Source of the DNA: Cytophagales bacterium
GTDB taxonomy: Bacteria > Bacteroidota > Bacteroidia > Cytophagales > Cyclobacteriaceae
NCBI GenBank assembly: GCA_017303805.1
Contig: JAFLBQ010000003.1
Location: forward strand, 168,821 to 232,820
Length of the DNA: 64,000 bases
Direction of reading: 5' to 3'
Shown: positions 55,876 through 64,000 of the stretch, one piece after another
Position numbering within the stretch: position 1 is the stretch's first letter
Layout: each line of letters opens with the position of its first letter
Translations under genes and position numbers: made by a program
Notes under the pieces: model-generated
Databases searched by the model: none
What the model was told of the DNA's origin: nothing
What the model saw: only the letters and a program-made list of their open reading frames with translations

Positions 55876-57312
55876 ATGAGAACGACCTTTACTTTTGTTT
55901 TGTTGTGGTTAGCCCGGTGCCTGGCCGCACAGGATAACGTGCAGATTACCCTGGGGCCCGATGAAATCGGTGAAAATCAGGCCTGGACAATTACAGTTAC
56001 CGTAAGCAACGATCGATTAAAAAATTATGAGAATTTTCCAGACATAGACGGTTTTAAAAAGCGTGGAACTTCTACCCAATCGCAAACCAGTATTGTAAAC
56101 GGGCAAGTAAGTTCCACGCAAAGTGTAATAATGACGTACGTACCTACCCGCCAGGGAACTTTTAGTGTACTGCCTTTTAAAATGAAGGTGAACGATCAGA
56201 TTTATTCGGTAAACGGAAAGAAGATTAAAGTGGGGCCCGCAGTACAGTCACAACCCGATCCGTTCAGAAGCTTTTTTGACCGCGACCCCGTGCAGGATTT
56301 TTTTGGCCGCGGAGGCGAAACCGAATTTGTGGACATAAAAGAAGATGCCCTGCTGGCAGTAAGAACCAGCAAAGACGAGGTTTATGTAGGCGAAGGATTT
56401 AATGTAACGCTCTCCTTTTTGGTGGCCGATAACAACCGCGCCACCATGCAATTTCACGAATTGGGCCCACAGCTAACCGAAGCACTTAAAAAACTGCGGC
56501 CTTCCAACTGCTGGGAAGAAAATTTTAATATCGAAAACATAGAAGGCGAGCATGTAGAGATCGATAAAAAAGGCTACACCCAATACAAACTTTACCAGGG
56601 AACTTTTTACCCGCTAAACACCAAACCGGTAGAGTTGCCCAGCGTGGCTTTAAAAATGATCAAATATAAAATTGCCAAGAACCCATCGTTTTTTGGACAA
56701 AACCGGCAGGAAGACTTTAAAACTTTTTACTCGAAAGCCAAAGTGGTAAAAGTAAAAGAGCTGCCGCCCCACCCGCTGCGCGATGCAGTTTCCGTTGGCG
56801 AATACCGGTTAGATGAAAAACTCATCAACACGCAATTGCAAACTGGCCAAAGTGCTGCCTATGAGTTTCGTATTTTTGGCGAGGGGAATATTTCAGCGAT
56901 TGAAAAACCGGTTATACCTAAAAGCGAGGCTTTCGATTTTTATGAGCCTAACATCCGGCAAAGTATTAATCGCGAAAGCGGCCGTGTGGCTGGCACAAAA
57001 ACATTTAATTATTACGTGGTACCCAAAGAACCGGGCACCTATAACCTGGGCCAATACCTGCAATGGATATACTTTAGCCCATCGAAAAAAAAATACGACA
57101 CCCTGCGCTCGTCCTACACGCTAACTGTAACAGGCGAGAGCCAGCAGAACCAGGCCATCGAAAGCACAGACCCGGGTTTATTTTACGACCGGCTTAATGC
57201 TGCAGATAATACATTAAAGAAATCGAACGCAACCAATTGGAATAAGCTGCTCTTTAACTTCTTGATTGTGGTAATGCTGGGCGTTTCGGTTTACCTGGTT
57301 ATTAAAAGATAA
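55876..57312 (+). CDS. BatD-family oxygen-tolerance/aerotolerance-type protein
   Basis: This 478-aa envelope protein has a signal peptide (FVLLWLARCLAAQ), a long beta-rich periplasmic part and a C-terminal TM (NFLIVVMLGVSVYLVIKR), the BatD layout. Family pieces are VQITLGPDEIGENQAWTITV, FPDIDGFKKRGTSTQSQ, YVPTRQGTFSVLPF and FDFYEPNIRQSIN. BatD acts with BatA/BatB/BatE in Bacteroidota and spirochaetes; those genes are not in view. The frame opens at ATG 55834, but the ATG at 55876 gives the signal peptide directly. Confidence 0.85.
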   Translation: MRTTFTFVLLWLARCLAAQDNVQITLGPDEIGENQAWTITVTVSNDRLKNYENFPDIDGFKKRGTSTQSQTSIVNGQVSSTQSVIMTYVPTRQGTFSVLPFKMKVNDQIYSVNGKKIKVGPAVQSQPDPFRSFFDRDPVQDFFGRGGETEFVDIKEDALLAVRTSKDEVYVGEGFNVTLSFLVADNNRATMQFHELGPQLTEALKKLRPSNCWEENFNIENIEGEHVEIDKKGYTQYKLYQGTFYPLNTKPVELPSVALKMIKYKIAKNPSFFGQNRQEDFKTFYSKAKVVKVKELPPHPLRDAVSVGEYRLDEKLINTQLQTGQSAAYEFRIFGEGNISAIEKPVIPKSEAFDFYEPNIRQSINRESGRVAGTKTFNYYVVPKEPGTYNLGQYLQWIYFSPSKKKYDTLRSSYTLTVTGESQQNQAIESTDPGLFYDRLNAADNTLKKSNATNWNKLLFNFLIVVMLGVSVYLVIKR

Positions 57313-57313
57313 T

Positions 57314-57369
57314 TTTAAAATTCACCTTAAAAATTTTAGTTCGGTTGCCGCCAAATGGTGAATTTTAAA
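57314..57369. repeat. 13-bp inverted repeat between the batD-like gene and aroC
   Basis: TTTAAAATTCACC (57314-57326) is the exact reverse complement of GGTGAATTTTAAA (57357-57369), with a 30-base spacer. It could form a long RNA stem before aroC, either terminating the batD-like transcript or acting as an operator. Confidence 0.6.
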
Positions 57370-57379
57370 TTTTGAACCC

Positions 57380-58450
57380 ATGAATAGTTACGGCACTCTT
57401 TTTAGAATAAGCACATTTGGCGAAAGCCATGGCCCCGCCATTGGGGTAATTATTGATGGTTGCCCGGCTGGTTTACAGATTGACGAACCATTTATTCAGG
57501 CCGAACTGGATCGTAGAAAACCAGGCCAATCAAAAATTACTACGCAACGCAAAGAAGCCGATACTTTTAAAATCCTTTCGGGCGTGTTTGAAGGCAAGAG
57601 TACCGGAACACCCATTGCCCTAGTAATCGAAAATCAGGATCAGCGCAGCAAAGACTATTCGCACATTCAGAACACATACCGGCCTTCGCATGCCGATTTT
57701 ACTTACGATGCCAAGTATGGCATTCGTGATTACCGCGGGGGCGGGCGAAGTTCGGCCCGCGAAACGGCAGCCCGCGTGGCAGCCGGTGCCATTGCCAAAT
57801 TGCTATTAAAAACTATTGGCGTAGAAATTCACGCCTACGTCTCGCAGGTAGGCGATTTAAAAGCACCACCTTATACACAACTGGATTTAGCTAAAACCGA
57901 AGACACGATTGTGCGGTGCCCCGATGCAATCACAGCCGAAAAAATGATTGCCTTGATTGACCAGGTGCGCTTATATCGCGATACGATTGGCGGAGTTGTT
58001 ACCGCTGTAATAAAAAACACGCCCGTGGGGTTGGGCGAACCGGTGTTCGATAAACTTCATGCTGAACTGGGCAAAGCCATGTTGAGCATTAATGCCGTAA
58101 AAGGTTTTGAATACGGAAGTGGTTTTGAAGGTGTTACCTTACGCGGCTCGCAACACAACGATGAATTTTATAATGAGGCGGGTAAAATAAAAACCAGAAC
58201 TAACCACTCCGGTGGGGTACAAGGTGGCATTAGCAATGGCGCTGATATTTATTTTAATGTAGCCTTTAAACCCGTGGCTACCATTATGCAAGATCAAACC
58301 ACGGTAGATAAAGATGGAAACGATGCTGTGGTTGAAGGCAAAGGCCGGCACGACCCGTGCGTGGTTCCACGGGCGGTGCCCATTGTAGAATCGATGGCCG
58401 CGCTCGTGCTTGCCGATTTTTACCTGCGCGCAAAAACTTCACGGTTATAA
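57380..58450 (+). CDS. aroC: Chorismate synthase
   Basis: This 356-aa FMN-dependent enzyme makes chorismate from EPSP, the end of the shikimate pathway. Family motifs are the start [18 protein letters not shown], the FMN-binding [21 protein letters not shown] and [17 protein letters not shown] with [15 protein letters not shown]. It is followed only five bases later by an ABC ATPase gene whose likely TTG start implies translational coupling. Confidence 0.96.
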   Translation: MNSYGTLFRISTFGESHGPAIGVIIDGCPAGLQIDEPFIQAELDRRKPGQSKITTQRKEADTFKILSGVFEGKSTGTPIALVIENQDQRSKDYSHIQNTYRPSHADFTYDAKYGIRDYRGGGRSSARETAARVAAGAIAKLLLKTIGVEIHAYVSQVGDLKAPPYTQLDLAKTEDTIVRCPDAITAEKMIALIDQVRLYRDTIGGVVTAVIKNTPVGLGEPVFDKLHAELGKAMLSINAVKGFEYGSGFEGVTLRGSQHNDEFYNEAGKIKTRTNHSGGVQGGISNGADIYFNVAFKPVATIMQDQTTVDKDGNDAVVEGKGRHDPCVVPRAVPIVESMAALVLADFYLRAKTSRL

Positions 58451-58454
58451 AAAC

Positions 58455-59855
58455 TTGAAAGAACTCCTCTCGCTTTCGAATGCTACGTACTTCCGGTTAG
58501 GTAAACAGGTTTTTAAAAATTTAAACTGGCAACTTTATGAAGGCGAGAGCTGGGTGCTGCTTGGCAACACCGGTTCGGGTAAAACCAGTTTAATGCAGGC
58601 TTTATGCGGTAGCCTTTCGTTGAAAGCCGGAACGGCTGCCTATCACTTTCTTTCGCCCGAAGTACCACGGTGGCAGTTACCAAACCATATACACCTGGTA
58701 ACTTTTACCAATCGGTTGGTTAACGGCCCTTCGCATTATTATCAGCAGCGTTTTAACATCAGCTCTAAAGAAGATCATACCCTTACGGTAAGAGATTATT
58801 TGCAACCTGCCGATACTGAAAGTAACTACTTCCGCATTCTGAAGCTTGCCGAACTTTTAGATAAGGAACTCATCATGCTCTCCAACGGACAAACACGCAG
58901 GGTAGTACTGGCAAAAGCGTTGGCTGCTACGCCCGCTTTGTTGTTGTTAGATAATCCCTTTGCCGGGTTAGATCTTGAAACCAGAAAGGCCTTGCGAAGT
59001 TTTATAGATGCGTTGATCCATTCCGGCCAACGGATAATACTCACCTGCACGCATGCAACGGATATCCCCACAGCCTTTACCCATGCCCTGGTGCTTCAGG
59101 ATTGTGAAATCATTTTCTCCGGCAAACGAACAGATATTCCCGGCATGAACAACGCATCGGCACCATTCATACCTGATTTCGAAAAGCCGAGAGCCGACTT
59201 TACCATTGCAGTAGAATTACAAAATGTTACGGTAGCGTATTCCGAAAAGAAGATTCTTGACAAGGTGAGCTGGACCGTGCAGGCCGGTGAAAAGTGGGCG
59301 TTGCAAGGGCCTAATGGTTCGGGTAAATCTACACTGCTCAGCCTCATCAATGCCGATAATCCGCAGGCTTATGCCAACCAGATCATTTTGTTCGACCAGC
59401 CTAAAAGTTCCGCGTCTATCTGGCAAATCAAAAAACGAATTGGATACTATTCGCCTGAGCTGCAAGCTTATTTTACCGAAACCTTAACAGTGGGCGAAGT
59501 ACTGCTTACAGGCTTTACAGATACCTGGCTGGTTCCTAAAACTGTATCAGCAGAACAACGGAATCGTGTACACAATCTATTGGCTTGGTTTAACAAACAA
59601 GATTTGTTGCCGCGTGTGTATGCGCACTTGTCATCGGGCGAACAGCGACTGGTGTTACTTTTACGCGCTCTGGTTAAAAATGCGGAGTTACTGATTTTAG
59701 ATGAGCCTTTTCAGGGTTTAGATGCCATCCTGATTGAGCAGTGTAAAAAATTAATTGACACGCTCAGCAATACTTTAATTTTTGTTTCGCACTATGCGGA
59801 TGAAATTCCCGAATGCATTACGCAAACCTTCCATTTAAACGCGCCACCGGATTAA
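58455..59855 (+). CDS. Fused double-ATPase ABC protein (ModF/PhrA-like)
   Basis: This 466-aa soluble protein has two ABC ATPase domains in one chain and no membrane segment. Domain 1 (about 1-225): Walker A GNTGSGKTS, signature LSNGQTRRVV, Walker B LLLLDNPFAGLD with Asn in place of the catalytic Glu. Domain 2 (about 240-466): GPNGSGKST, LSSGEQRLV, LLILDEPFQGLD with the Glu kept. This asymmetric layout resembles E. coli ModF. No permease is adjacent. The TTG at 58455, five bases after aroC, is preferred: no ATG exists before Walker A and an earlier TTG lies in aroC. Confidence 0.82.
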   Translation: MKELLSLSNATYFRLGKQVFKNLNWQLYEGESWVLLGNTGSGKTSLMQALCGSLSLKAGTAAYHFLSPEVPRWQLPNHIHLVTFTNRLVNGPSHYYQQRFNISSKEDHTLTVRDYLQPADTESNYFRILKLAELLDKELIMLSNGQTRRVVLAKALAATPALLLLDNPFAGLDLETRKALRSFIDALIHSGQRIILTCTHATDIPTAFTHALVLQDCEIIFSGKRTDIPGMNNASAPFIPDFEKPRADFTIAVELQNVTVAYSEKKILDKVSWTVQAGEKWALQGPNGSGKSTLLSLINADNPQAYANQIILFDQPKSSASIWQIKKRIGYYSPELQAYFTETLTVGEVLLTGFTDTWLVPKTVSAEQRNRVHNLLAWFNKQDLLPRVYAHLSSGEQRLVLLLRALVKNAELLILDEPFQGLDAILIEQCKKLIDTLSNTLIFVSHYADEIPECITQTFHLNAPPD

Positions 59856-59866
59856 CTCAATTTTTT

Positions 59867-59874
59867 TATCTTTG
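59867..59874 (+). promoter_or_regulatory. -7 box of the TapB-like gene
   Basis: TATCTTTG matches TAnnTTTG; the -33 element at the expected distance is poor and would lie in the end of the ABC gene. The ATG is 19 bases downstream. Confidence 0.4.
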
Positions 59875-59892
59875 AGAACCAAACACATTTTT

Positions 59893-60582
59893 ATGAAAAA
59901 AATTCTGATCACACTTTTAAGTTTAGTGGGGTATGTAACCGGGTTTACGCAATGCAACGAGTACTACGTTATGGAAAACGGTACCTCGTGGGCCTACGAA
60001 ACCTATAACAACAAAGGCAAACTAAGTAACCGAATGCAACAAACCGTAAAAGCCTTTGAGAAAACAGCCACCGGTTTTGTGGCTACCGTAAATGCGGTAA
60101 CTACCAACGAAAAAGGAAAAGAGCTTACCAAAGGCGAGTTTGAAATGTCGTGTTCGGGAGGCACTTTTATTATTGATATGCGCAAGTTTATTCCGGAAGA
60201 ACAACAAAAAATGTTTGAGTCGTACAAGATGACGGTACAAAGCGAAAACCTGGAGTTGCCTTCGAAATTAACTGTAGGCCAGACATTGAAAAACGGATCG
60301 GTTACTATGACAGCCGAAGGAAGCCCGCTGCCCATGAAAATGACAGTACAAATTACCGAAAGAAAAGTAGTGGGGCAGGAAACCATTACCACCCCGGCCG
60401 GTACCTACCAATGCTTTAAACTTACCAGCAAATCTACTGTAAGCACCCAAATGGGTGTAAACATGACTTTCAATTTCTCTTCAACAGAGTGGTTAGCGCC
60501 CAAAGTTGGTATGGTAAAAACTGAGTCGTTCGATAAGAATGGAAAGTCGAGCGGATATACTCAATTAGCCAGCTACAAATAA
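59893..60582 (+). CDS. Secreted DUF3108/TapB-like protein
   Basis: This 229-aa protein starts with a signal peptide (MKKILITLLSLVGYVTGFTQ) and continues as a beta-rich domain with the pattern ENGTSWAYETYNNKGK, ETITTPAGTYQCFKLTSKS and STEWLAPKVGMVKTESFD. These strands fit the DUF3108/TapB family, periplasmic lipocalin-like proteins of unknown role. An open frame begins seven codons upstream, but the MKK-start after the promoter box is better. It ends at a strong terminator. Confidence 0.75.
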   Translation: MKKILITLLSLVGYVTGFTQCNEYYVMENGTSWAYETYNNKGKLSNRMQQTVKAFEKTATGFVATVNAVTTNEKGKELTKGEFEMSCSGGTFIIDMRKFIPEEQQKMFESYKMTVQSENLELPSKLTVGQTLKNGSVTMTAEGSPLPMKMTVQITERKVVGQETITTPAGTYQCFKLTSKSTVSTQMGVNMTFNFSSTEWLAPKVGMVKTESFDKNGKSSGYTQLASYK

Positions 60583-60603
60583 CCAAGGCAACCTTCGCGT
60601 CCA

Positions 60604-60638
60604 AATCCCGGTAAGGCTACCTTGCCGGGATTTTTTTA
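60604..60638 (+). terminator. Intrinsic terminator after the TapB-like gene
   Basis: AATCCCGG pairs with CCGGGATT, with an inner AAGG/CCTT extension, followed by a seven-T run. It overlaps the last bases of the convergent serpin gene. Confidence 0.85.
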
Positions 60639-61865
60639 TTCCTCCAGGCTTGCCGGGTTTTTAAGTTGCCCCATAAAAGTTATAACTCCGCTGTGCTTTT
60701 CGCGAATCATAAAAACAAACGGTTTGTTTATGGCTACCAAAGCCGGCTCTGCAGGCAGGGAGGTATAAACAAACCCTACCACCGTTACAGCCGCAGCCTC
60801 GGCCCCGGTTTCGGTTAGTTCCAAAAACGAATGATGATCTACAAAATCGATATAAAGCGCTAGCGGATCATTAAAGAAATTTGGCAATTGCGCCTGCCCG
60901 GGTATAAACGCTCTTGCCATGCCCAGTGCACTTAATTCATCATTCAGATTTTTCTTCCACTTCATTTTGAACTTCGGCATTTGCAGTTTTACCGTTTGTT
61001 CATGCGCATTGAAGATCCAATCTTCCAGCGCGGTTGCCGATAAGGAGGCTGTTACATCGGCTGTAGTATAGCCGGGGCGGGGCAACAACACCGTAAACTC
61101 AAACTGCTTATTACCAAATGGGATAGTAATAAGGTTAAACTTTTCGTGCGCATACAGCGTAACGTTCACTTTTTCGGCCCGCATGGTTGGCATTTGTATA
61201 GTTGTACCGTCTTCGAGATAAAAATTTTCGGCTTTAGTTTGCGCTTTGTCGAAAGAATAAGTCCAATCGCCTTTAAAGTAGATAGCATTTATAAGGAACA
61301 TAACCAGATGTGCATCGATCTGCTGAATCACATTCTTAATTTTAGTATTGGTCTTACTCTCCACCCAATTATTAATGGTTTGCTTTGCCTGGGGCGATGT
61401 AAAATCCAACCCTTGCACGGTGCCCTGGTAGCTGGATTCGATTGCGGATTTGAAATCGGTTCTAACAGTTAGCGGGTTTCTGTACCAAACCGAATTGGCA
61501 AAACTCAGGTTTACCGTTCTATCCATACCGGCTAACAACCGCATCAAATCGGCATAGCCGTGGTTTACCTCGGCTGCGGTAAGCGAACCAAATTGAATGG
61601 TGTTTAAAATTCCCTGCCGCGTTTCAGCTTCGGCTCCGTTTAACGTCATGCCCAAGGCAATACCAATACTTAACGGAGAAAAAAACAGGTTTGGATCGTC
61701 TTGCGGTAGTTGGGTAAAGAGATTAACCGCAAATTGATTATTGCCGGCAACCAAACTGGTTTCGGCAGCACTTAATGTGCGCAGGTCCGGTAAATTTTCA
61801 GGCTCAGGTTCATTCGAAGAACAAGCCATACAAAAAGCAACACTTAGCACCACCAGTTTCCGCAT
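60636..61865 (-). CDS. Serpin-family protease inhibitor lipoprotein
   Basis: This 409-aa protein is a serpin, a suicide inhibitor of serine or cysteine proteases. Serpin pieces are NLFFSPLSIGIALGMTLNGA, VNLSFANSVWY, INNWVESKTNTKIKNVI, LINAIYFKGDW and the C-terminal INKPFVFMIREKHSGVITFMG. The hinge TETGAEAAAVTVV has the small residues required for loop insertion, so it should be inhibitory; P1 is probably the Thr or Tyr in GFVYTSLP. A lipobox (FCMAC) anchors it, perhaps to the outside. It is convergent to the TapB-like gene and divergent from the symporter gene. Confidence 0.92.
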   Translation of the reverse strand: MRKLVVLSVAFCMACSSNEPEPENLPDLRTLSAAETSLVAGNNQFAVNLFTQLPQDDPNLFFSPLSIGIALGMTLNGAEAETRQGILNTIQFGSLTAAEVNHGYADLMRLLAGMDRTVNLSFANSVWYRNPLTVRTDFKSAIESSYQGTVQGLDFTSPQAKQTINNWVESKTNTKIKNVIQQIDAHLVMFLINAIYFKGDWTYSFDKAQTKAENFYLEDGTTIQMPTMRAEKVNVTLYAHEKFNLITIPFGNKQFEFTVLLPRPGYTTADVTASLSATALEDWIFNAHEQTVKLQMPKFKMKWKKNLNDELSALGMARAFIPGQAQLPNFFNDPLALYIDFVDHHSFLELTETGAEAAAVTVVGFVYTSLPAEPALVAINKPFVFMIREKHSGVITFMGQLKNPASLEE

Positions 61866-62009
61866 ACTATAAAAGTTTAAGTCAGTTGCTTAGTAAGACA
61901 CTACTTAACTAAAAATGGTTGAAACACCTTTAGGATTTACCGCTATTCAACAACCCTGAGATATTTCCATCTATTTTACCGATATTACCCCATTGTTATT
62001 TTATAAGGC

Positions 62010-63410
62010 ATGGAACTGGAAACAAAACCCAAAAAGAAAAGCAGGTTAACCCTCTATATTATTATTGGTTTAGTGGTTGGTATTGCAACCGGCTTTGTTC
62101 TTAACAAGAATTACCTGCAGCAAAACAATACAAGCCTGGAAGCCTTTGACGCACGCTTAAAGGAAATTAAAACCCAGCTACACACGGCCGATAGTGCCCG
62201 GCAGGCAACGCTGGAACTGGAGCGGATTGAACTGAATACCCAGCGCAATGCTGTACTAACTGCCCGCGATAAAAAGACAGAACCGTTTTCCATTCTGGCA
62301 GATGTATTTCTTCGACTCATAAAAATGATTGTAGCCCCGCTTGTATTCACCACCCTGGTAGTAGGTGTAGCTAAGTTGGGCGACATAAGTGCCGTGGGCC
62401 GCATAGGCGGCAAGACCTTGTTGTGGTTTATTGGTGCTTCGCTTATGAGTTTGTTACTGGGAATGATCCTGGTAAATATTTTTAAGCCCGGTATTGCTAT
62501 GCACCTCCCGGTGCCCGATAGTGGCGAATCATCGGGAATTGCCAATGTGGGCTTTTCACTTAAAAATTTTCTGTACCATATCTTTCCCAGCAGTGTGGTA
62601 GAAGCAATGGCTAAAAATGAAATTCTTCAAATTGTTGTCTTCTCGTTATTTTTTGGTGTGGCCACTGCCGCCATTGGCGAAAAGGGTAAAATCATTATCG
62701 ATTTTATGGATGCCGCTGCCCATGTTATTCTTAAAGTAACCGGCTATGTAATGAACCTGGCGCCCGTAGCCGTGTTTGGTGCCATGGCCGCAATTATCGC
62801 CAAGCAAGGCGTAGGCATTCTTAAAACCTACTCTATTTTTATTGGTGAGTTTTACCTGGGCCTAACTTTGTTATGGGTGGTGTTGGGCTTTGCAGGCTTT
62901 CTGGTTATCGGCAAACGCATCCTGGCGCTCCTTCAACATATTAAAGAACCCATCTTACTTGCCTTTAGCACCGCCAGCAGCGAAGCCGCCTTTCCTAAAA
63001 CCATGGAAGAACTACAGAAGTTTGGTTGCAAAGACAAGATTGTGAGTTTTGTATTGCCACTTGGGTATTCGTTTAACCTGGATGGCAGCATGATGTATAT
63101 GACCTTTGCCTCGCTCTTCATTGCACAGTCGTACGGTATCGATCTGCCTTTCGCCACACAAATAAGCATGTTGCTGGTACTTATGCTTACCAGCAAGGGC
63201 ATTGCCGGAGTACCACGGGCATCGCTGGTAGTAATTGCCGGTACGTTGGCAACTTTTAACATTCCCGAAGCCGGGCTGGCGCTTTTGCTCGGTATCGATC
63301 CGCTGCTGGATATGGGCCGCAGCGCTACCAATGTAGTGGGCAATGGGGTTGCCACCGCGGTGGTAAGCAAGTGGGAAAATGCACTGGGTGAACCCGAGCG
63401 TTTGCAATAA
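62010..63410 (+). CDS. Dicarboxylate/amino-acid:cation symporter (DAACS family)
   Basis: This 466-aa membrane protein of the SLC1/GltP-DctA family imports dicarboxylates or acidic amino acids with Na+ or H+. The hallmark motifs are present: FSTASSEAAFPKTMEE in hairpin 1, PLGYSFNLDGSMMYMT in TM7 (NxDG) and GIDPLLDMGRSATNVVGNGVA in TM8. Between TM1 and TM2 it has a hydrophilic insert of about 60 residues (33-92) with a coiled-coil pattern that most GltP-type proteins lack. It is monocistronic. Confidence 0.92.
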   Translation: MELETKPKKKSRLTLYIIIGLVVGIATGFVLNKNYLQQNNTSLEAFDARLKEIKTQLHTADSARQATLELERIELNTQRNAVLTARDKKTEPFSILADVFLRLIKMIVAPLVFTTLVVGVAKLGDISAVGRIGGKTLLWFIGASLMSLLLGMILVNIFKPGIAMHLPVPDSGESSGIANVGFSLKNFLYHIFPSSVVEAMAKNEILQIVVFSLFFGVATAAIGEKGKIIIDFMDAAAHVILKVTGYVMNLAPVAVFGAMAAIIAKQGVGILKTYSIFIGEFYLGLTLLWVVLGFAGFLVIGKRILALLQHIKEPILLAFSTASSEAAFPKTMEELQKFGCKDKIVSFVLPLGYSFNLDGSMMYMTFASLFIAQSYGIDLPFATQISMLLVLMLTSKGIAGVPRASLVVIAGTLATFNIPEAGLALLLGIDPLLDMGRSATNVVGNGVATAVVSKWENALGEPERLQ

Positions 63411-63542
63411 CTGGCTTACTATTTAGTGTGCTTTCGCAAGTGAAGGCGGGCTATTTCAGGATTTTGCAAAGCGGAAAGGAAATCCTCTTATTGTAACACC
63501 GCTACAGCAACAGTTTATGCCTGTTAGTGAACTTTATTTCTC

Positions 63543-63550
63543 TACCTTTG
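63543..63550 (+). promoter_or_regulatory. -7 box of the NifU-like gene
   Basis: TACCTTTG matches TAnnTTTG and lies 22 bases before the ATG; the -33 region (about 63520) is weak. Confidence 0.5.
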
Positions 63551-63572
63551 TTGCAGAGTAAAACAGATCTAT

Positions 63573-64000
63573 ATGCTGAAGTCCGTACCCAAAGCCATTC
63601 ATATTTACTTAGAATCGAACCCGAACCCCAACTCGTTAAAATTTGTAATTAGCGAGATGCTGGTGCCGGAGGGTATGAGTTTCGATTTTCCTACCCCAGC
63701 CGAAGCCGAGCACGCTCCGCTTGCGCAGGAGTTGTTTATGTACCCGTTTGTGGATCGGGTATTTTACATGAGCAATTTTATTACTGTTACTAAAAAAGAA
63801 GACGTAGAGTGGTTGGAAATACAGGATACCCTGAAGAACCATATCAAAACCTTTCTGGAAAGTGGCAAGTTGATTTTAGATATTCAGGGGCCGGCTGCAC
63901 CCGAACAAGAAGAGACCGAAATCATCAAAAAAATAAAAACCATTCTGGACGAATACATTCGCCCTGCGGTTGAACAGGATGGTGGTGCAATTACCTTTCA
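63573..64000 (+). CDS. NifU/Nfu-type Fe-S cluster scaffold protein, 3' end cut by the window
   Basis: The first 142 codons are visible and no stop occurs before base 64000. The N-terminal Nfu domain (about 8-95) begins with IHIYLESNPNPNSLKFVI and contains FMYPFVDRVFYMSNFITVTK. The start of a NifU C-terminal domain follows (IKKIKTILDEYIRPAVEQDGGAITF); its Fe-S-binding CxxC lies beyond the window. Nfu proteins carry [4Fe-4S] clusters to target enzymes. This gene was found by reading the sequence directly, since the ORF runs off the end. Confidence 0.88.
   Translation, partial: MLKSVPKAIHIYLESNPNPNSLKFVISEMLVPEGMSFDFPTPAEAEHAPLAQELFMYPFVDRVFYMSNFITVTKKEDVEWLEIQDTLKNHIKTFLESGKLILDIQGPAAPEQEETEIIKKIKTILDEYIRPAVEQDGGAITF

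Noticed and set aside
63451-63490. Terminator after the symporter gene (AGGATTT/AAATCCT)
   Set aside because: The stem is A/T-rich with a 15-base loop and only a weak T-tract; not convincing.
1-64000. tRNA, rRNA, CRISPR, prophage or intact IS
   Set aside because: Intergenic gaps were scanned by eye for T-loop signatures, regular repeats and transposase motifs; none were found.

Overview
The window looks like a chromosomal core region of a Bacteroidota bacterium, most likely of the Cytophagales. Supporting signs are two SusC/SusD (RagA/RagB) outer-membrane uptake loci, signal-peptidase-II lipoproteins, Bacteroidota-type promoters (TTG or TTTG, 19-20 nt, TAnnTTTG) with few Shine-Dalgarno sequences, a BatD-like protein, an AccD without zinc-ribbon cysteines and a eukaryote-like class Ia ribonucleotide reductase. 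I see no tRNA, rRNA, CRISPR array, prophage or intact insertion sequence.

Layout. 1-9.4 kb: the dnaK 3' end, aspartate kinase, a DMT exporter, an NhaD Na+/H+ antiporter, a Glu/Leu/Phe/Val-type dehydrogenase on the minus strand, then coaX (frame interrupted), an outer-membrane barrel protein, a TPR protein and lptC. 9.4-14.8 kb: a 52-aa membrane protein, a PpiD/SurA-like foldase, a DUF493 protein, and a tightly packed run of pterin dehydratase, rsmI, an Lnt-like membrane protein and a SuhB-type phosphatase. 14.8-20 kb: an orphan FtsX/MacB-type permease, a FeoB-associated Cys-rich mini-protein, a radical SAM/SPASM protein and a DUF4105 protein. 20.3-26 kb (minus): the full 2-oxoglutarate dehydrogenase set sucA-sucB-lpd. 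26.2-30.5 kb (plus): rpsP-rimM-trmD-rplS, class I aldolase and accD.

30.6-43.4 kb (minus): two tandem triads, each susC-like, susD-like, then a third lipoprotein, with no degradative enzyme or regulator attached. 43.7-44.3 kb: rplU-rpmA. 44.9-48.4 kb: nrdB-nrdA behind a structured 0.57 kb leader. 48.5-53.2 kb (minus): apbE, a ZIP transporter, acs, a Uma2 protein and a DUF3127 SSB-like protein. 53.3-64 kb: ruvB, queG, batD-like, aroC, a fused double-ATPase ABC protein, a secreted DUF3108/TapB-like protein, a serpin lipoprotein (minus), a DAACS symporter and the start of a NifU-like Fe-S scaffold gene cut by the window end.

Most notable observations: the single-base frame break of coaX in an A-run; a shared promoter plus initial-transcript element (TTTGCAGTCC followed by an A/T-rich TTTTAAA block) before all three ribosomal-protein operons; the duplicated SusCD-lipoprotein triads with almost identical susC 5' ends; intrinsic terminators written inside the 3' coding ends of two genes; an inverted-repeat element that exactly fills the ruvB-queG gap; and a structured leader with a possible 27-codon ORF before nrdB.
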